A stretch of 6,956 bases of DNA from Terriglobales bacterium (GTDB taxonomy: Bacteria; Acidobacteriota; Terriglobia; Terriglobales; Acidobacteriaceae). Where the stretch lies: the NCBI GenBank assembly GCA_019241735.1, contig JAFAWN010000480.1, forward strand, positions 1 to 6,956. The letters run 5' to 3'. This document shows, piece by piece, positions 6,022 to 6,956 of the stretch (position 1 is the first letter of the stretch; every line of letters begins with the position of its first letter). Made by a program: the position numbers and the translations under genes. Under the pieces are notes generated by a model. The model was not told the origin of the DNA and did not search any database. It worked only from the letters and a program-made list of their open reading frames with translations.

Positions 6022-6190
6022 CTCGGCAGCCCTCCCCCAGAACTGCCAAACCACTTCTGGATAGTAGGCTGGCACTGTTCTGCTGTAAACGTCACTTTGG
6101 TAATCCGGTCTTTGCAGCAGGGCGGAGTGATGTATGACAGGAACCGATGGGATGCAGCTGAACCAATAGCAACCCGAGCGACACGCTGTC
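6022..6190 (-). other. Non-coding interval with RNA-stem potential: long 3' UTR or possible small RNA
   Basis: This lies between the stop of the YCF48-like gene and the terminator; I find no credible coding frame in it. Read on the - strand, CTGCTGCAAA (6120-6111) pairs with TTTACAGCAG (6089-6080) in a 10-bp stem with one mismatch, and CACT/AGTG can extend it outward. TTGGCAG (6049-6043) pairs with CTGCCGA (6029-6023). CGCTCGG near 6180-6174 could instead pair with CCGAGGCG (6026-6019) as a closing stem. With the terminator the whole would be about 200 nt. It does not match a riboswitch or the 6S RNA as I remember them. A plain 3' UTR is the simplest alternative. Confidence 0.35.
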
Positions 6191-6796
6191 TTATCGCGGG
6201 TTTTGGGCGGAGAGCCGATGTTTAGTGCGGGTTTGCCGTTTCCTGGATTCCGGGATGGGGCTTTCCTTCCAGTGCTCCCCAGCGTCTGTCGTGGTCCACA
6301 TTTTCCGGCCAGATGTCACCAACTCGCCCTCCAAGGCATTGCTAAAGTCCATGCCGACGATATCTTCGCTGAGACTCTGATTTTCTGCCACGGGCACGAC
6401 CCGCATCCAGTGCGCTCCGCCGTCGGAGGAATGGTAGAGAGCACCCATCGAGCCGCCCACCCATACTTCAGATCCGATGGCAGCTACTGCATGAAAAACT
6501 GCATTTGCGACGGGCACCATCTCCCACGTCCTGCCGGCATCGAGTGAGCGTTGCAAGGTCCCGTCGGGCGCCAACTTCCATTCCGCCGTGATTTGCGTGA
6601 GGTCCTTGGATTGGGCGGAAATCTGCGCATCGGCAGTCCCCACCTGGACCTGTTGCGCCCCGGCCTGATTAACGCTAAAAGCGATGCGATGTATCTTAAA
6701 AGGTTGAGAAGCCTGCGCGCGTTCGACGCAAATCAGCATTATCACTGCCCCGGCGGCAATCGTTGCCAGGCCCACGGTGGGCGAATTTCGTTTCAT
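6191..6796 (-). CDS. Small secreted YCF48-like / Asp-box (BNR-type) protein
   Basis: The 201-residue protein begins MKRNSPTVG and then a hydrophobic stretch (8-24) and RAQA/S, a Sec signal peptide with probable cleavage after Ala29, so it should be exported. The mature part has three Asp-box motifs (S/T-x-D-x-G-x-x-W): SLDAGRTW (84-91), SSDGGAHW (123-130) and TTDAGEHW (159-166). VWVGGSMGALYHSSDGG is the typical YCF48 repeat. Plant and cyanobacterial YCF48 assists photosystem II assembly, but in non-phototrophs the fold is widespread and of unknown function, so none is assigned. Three blades are too few for a full propeller, so it may oligomerise or be a remnant. The end is a basic tail rich in R and K. 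The start at 6796 has AAGGA (6809-6805) 8 bases upstream; the alternative at 6829 would spoil the signal peptide. A possible -10, TACACT (6824-6819), lies upstream. Confidence 0.85.
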   Translation of the reverse strand: MKRNSPTVGLATIAAGAVIMLICVERAQASQPFKIHRIAFSVNQAGAQQVQVGTADAQISAQSKDLTQITAEWKLAPDGTLQRSLDAGRTWEMVPVANAVFHAVAAIGSEVWVGGSMGALYHSSDGGAHWMRVVPVAENQSLSEDIVGMDFSNALEGELVTSGRKMWTTTDAGEHWKESPIPESRKRQTRTKHRLSAQNPR

Positions 6797-6900
6797 GAGG
6801 GTGATCCTTAGGTGCTCTAGTGTAGCCAATTTCCCTCTAAAATGGACGATTCTTGAGTTCGGAACGCAATCGGTCCAGATGGCGTAACCCTCCTACCTAT

Positions 6901-6906
6901 TACAAT
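6901..6906 (+). promoter_or_regulatory. Possible -10 box for the lipid kinase gene
   Basis: TACAAT is a 5/6 match to TATAAT. It would place the transcript start about 8 bases before the ATG at 6921. No good -35 box is seen at the usual spacing and no Shine-Dalgarno is visible, so this is tentative. Confidence 0.35.
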
Positions 6907-6920
6907 CTTTCTTCCAATTC

Positions 6921-6956
6921 ATGCGCAAAGCCCTCCTGCTCTACAATCCGCTTTCC
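6921..6956 (+). CDS. N-terminus of a diacylglycerol/sphingosine kinase-like lipid kinase (YegS/DgkB type), cut by window end
   Basis: Only 12 codons are present: MRKALLLYNPLS. A short strand followed by N-P-x-[SA] at the very N-terminus is the hallmark of the DAGK catalytic-domain family, where the first strand reads xxxIxNPxSG and leads into the nucleotide-binding loop. The family phosphorylates diacylglycerol or related lipids at the membrane. It is divergent from the YCF48-like gene, with 124 bases between the starts. There is too little sequence to judge subtype or integrity. Confidence 0.6.
   Translation, partial: MRKALLLYNPLS

Noticed and set aside
5901..6095. 64-residue open frame on the - strand between the thioredoxin and YCF48-like genes
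   Set aside because: It passes straight through the strong terminator hairpin and T tract, has no ribosome binding site and resembles no protein.

Overview
The window is a compact chromosomal stretch, GC roughly in the mid-50s by eye, carrying seven complete genes and two genes cut by the window edges. I see no insertion sequence, phage gene, CRISPR array, tRNA or rRNA. The mix suggests a free-living Gram-negative-type soil bacterium, most plausibly Acidobacteriota. It includes a DHA2-type efflux pump, a cytidylate kinase-like protein of the P-loop group, a DIPP-like Nudix hydrolase, a bactofilin, a secreted YCF48/Asp-box protein and the start of a YegS-like lipid kinase. This assignment is inference from gene content and protein flavour, not from a marker gene.

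Layout. The left block is all on the + strand: the C-terminus of an EmrB/QacA-type transporter (1-345), a cytidylate kinase-like gene 8 bases downstream (354-980), a Nudix hydrolase (1091-1606), a two-domain ABC-F ATPase (1660-3591) and a bactofilin (3722-4249). The middle holds msrB on the - strand (4301-4753), divergent from lexA on the + strand (4890-5510). Convergent with lexA is a thioredoxin gene on the - strand (5536-5868). Upstream of it on the same strand lie a strong intrinsic terminator (5986-6021), about 170 bases of non-coding sequence and a secreted YCF48-like gene (6191-6796). At the right edge the first 12 codons of a diacylglycerol/lipid kinase (6921-6956) run on the + strand, divergent from the YCF48-like gene.

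How the genes may work together. Most are housekeeping or stress genes rather than one pathway. The clearest functional link is between msrB and the thioredoxin gene: thioredoxin normally reduces MsrB, and this MsrB has Thr at the position where E. coli MsrB has its resolving Cys. The gene between them, lexA, controls the SOS response. The transporter and cytidylate kinase-like genes probably share a transcript.

The most interesting signals are regulatory. The lexA promoter (TTGACT, 16 bases, TAGAAT) would start transcription at or within a base or two of the lexA ATG, implying a leaderless mRNA. A perfect 14-bp palindrome is centred on that start and is a candidate LexA autoregulatory operator. 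The non-coding interval between the YCF48-like gene and the thioredoxin gene has strong stem-forming potential and ends in a textbook terminator, so it could be a long structured 3' UTR or an undescribed small RNA. No clearly new multi-gene system is visible.
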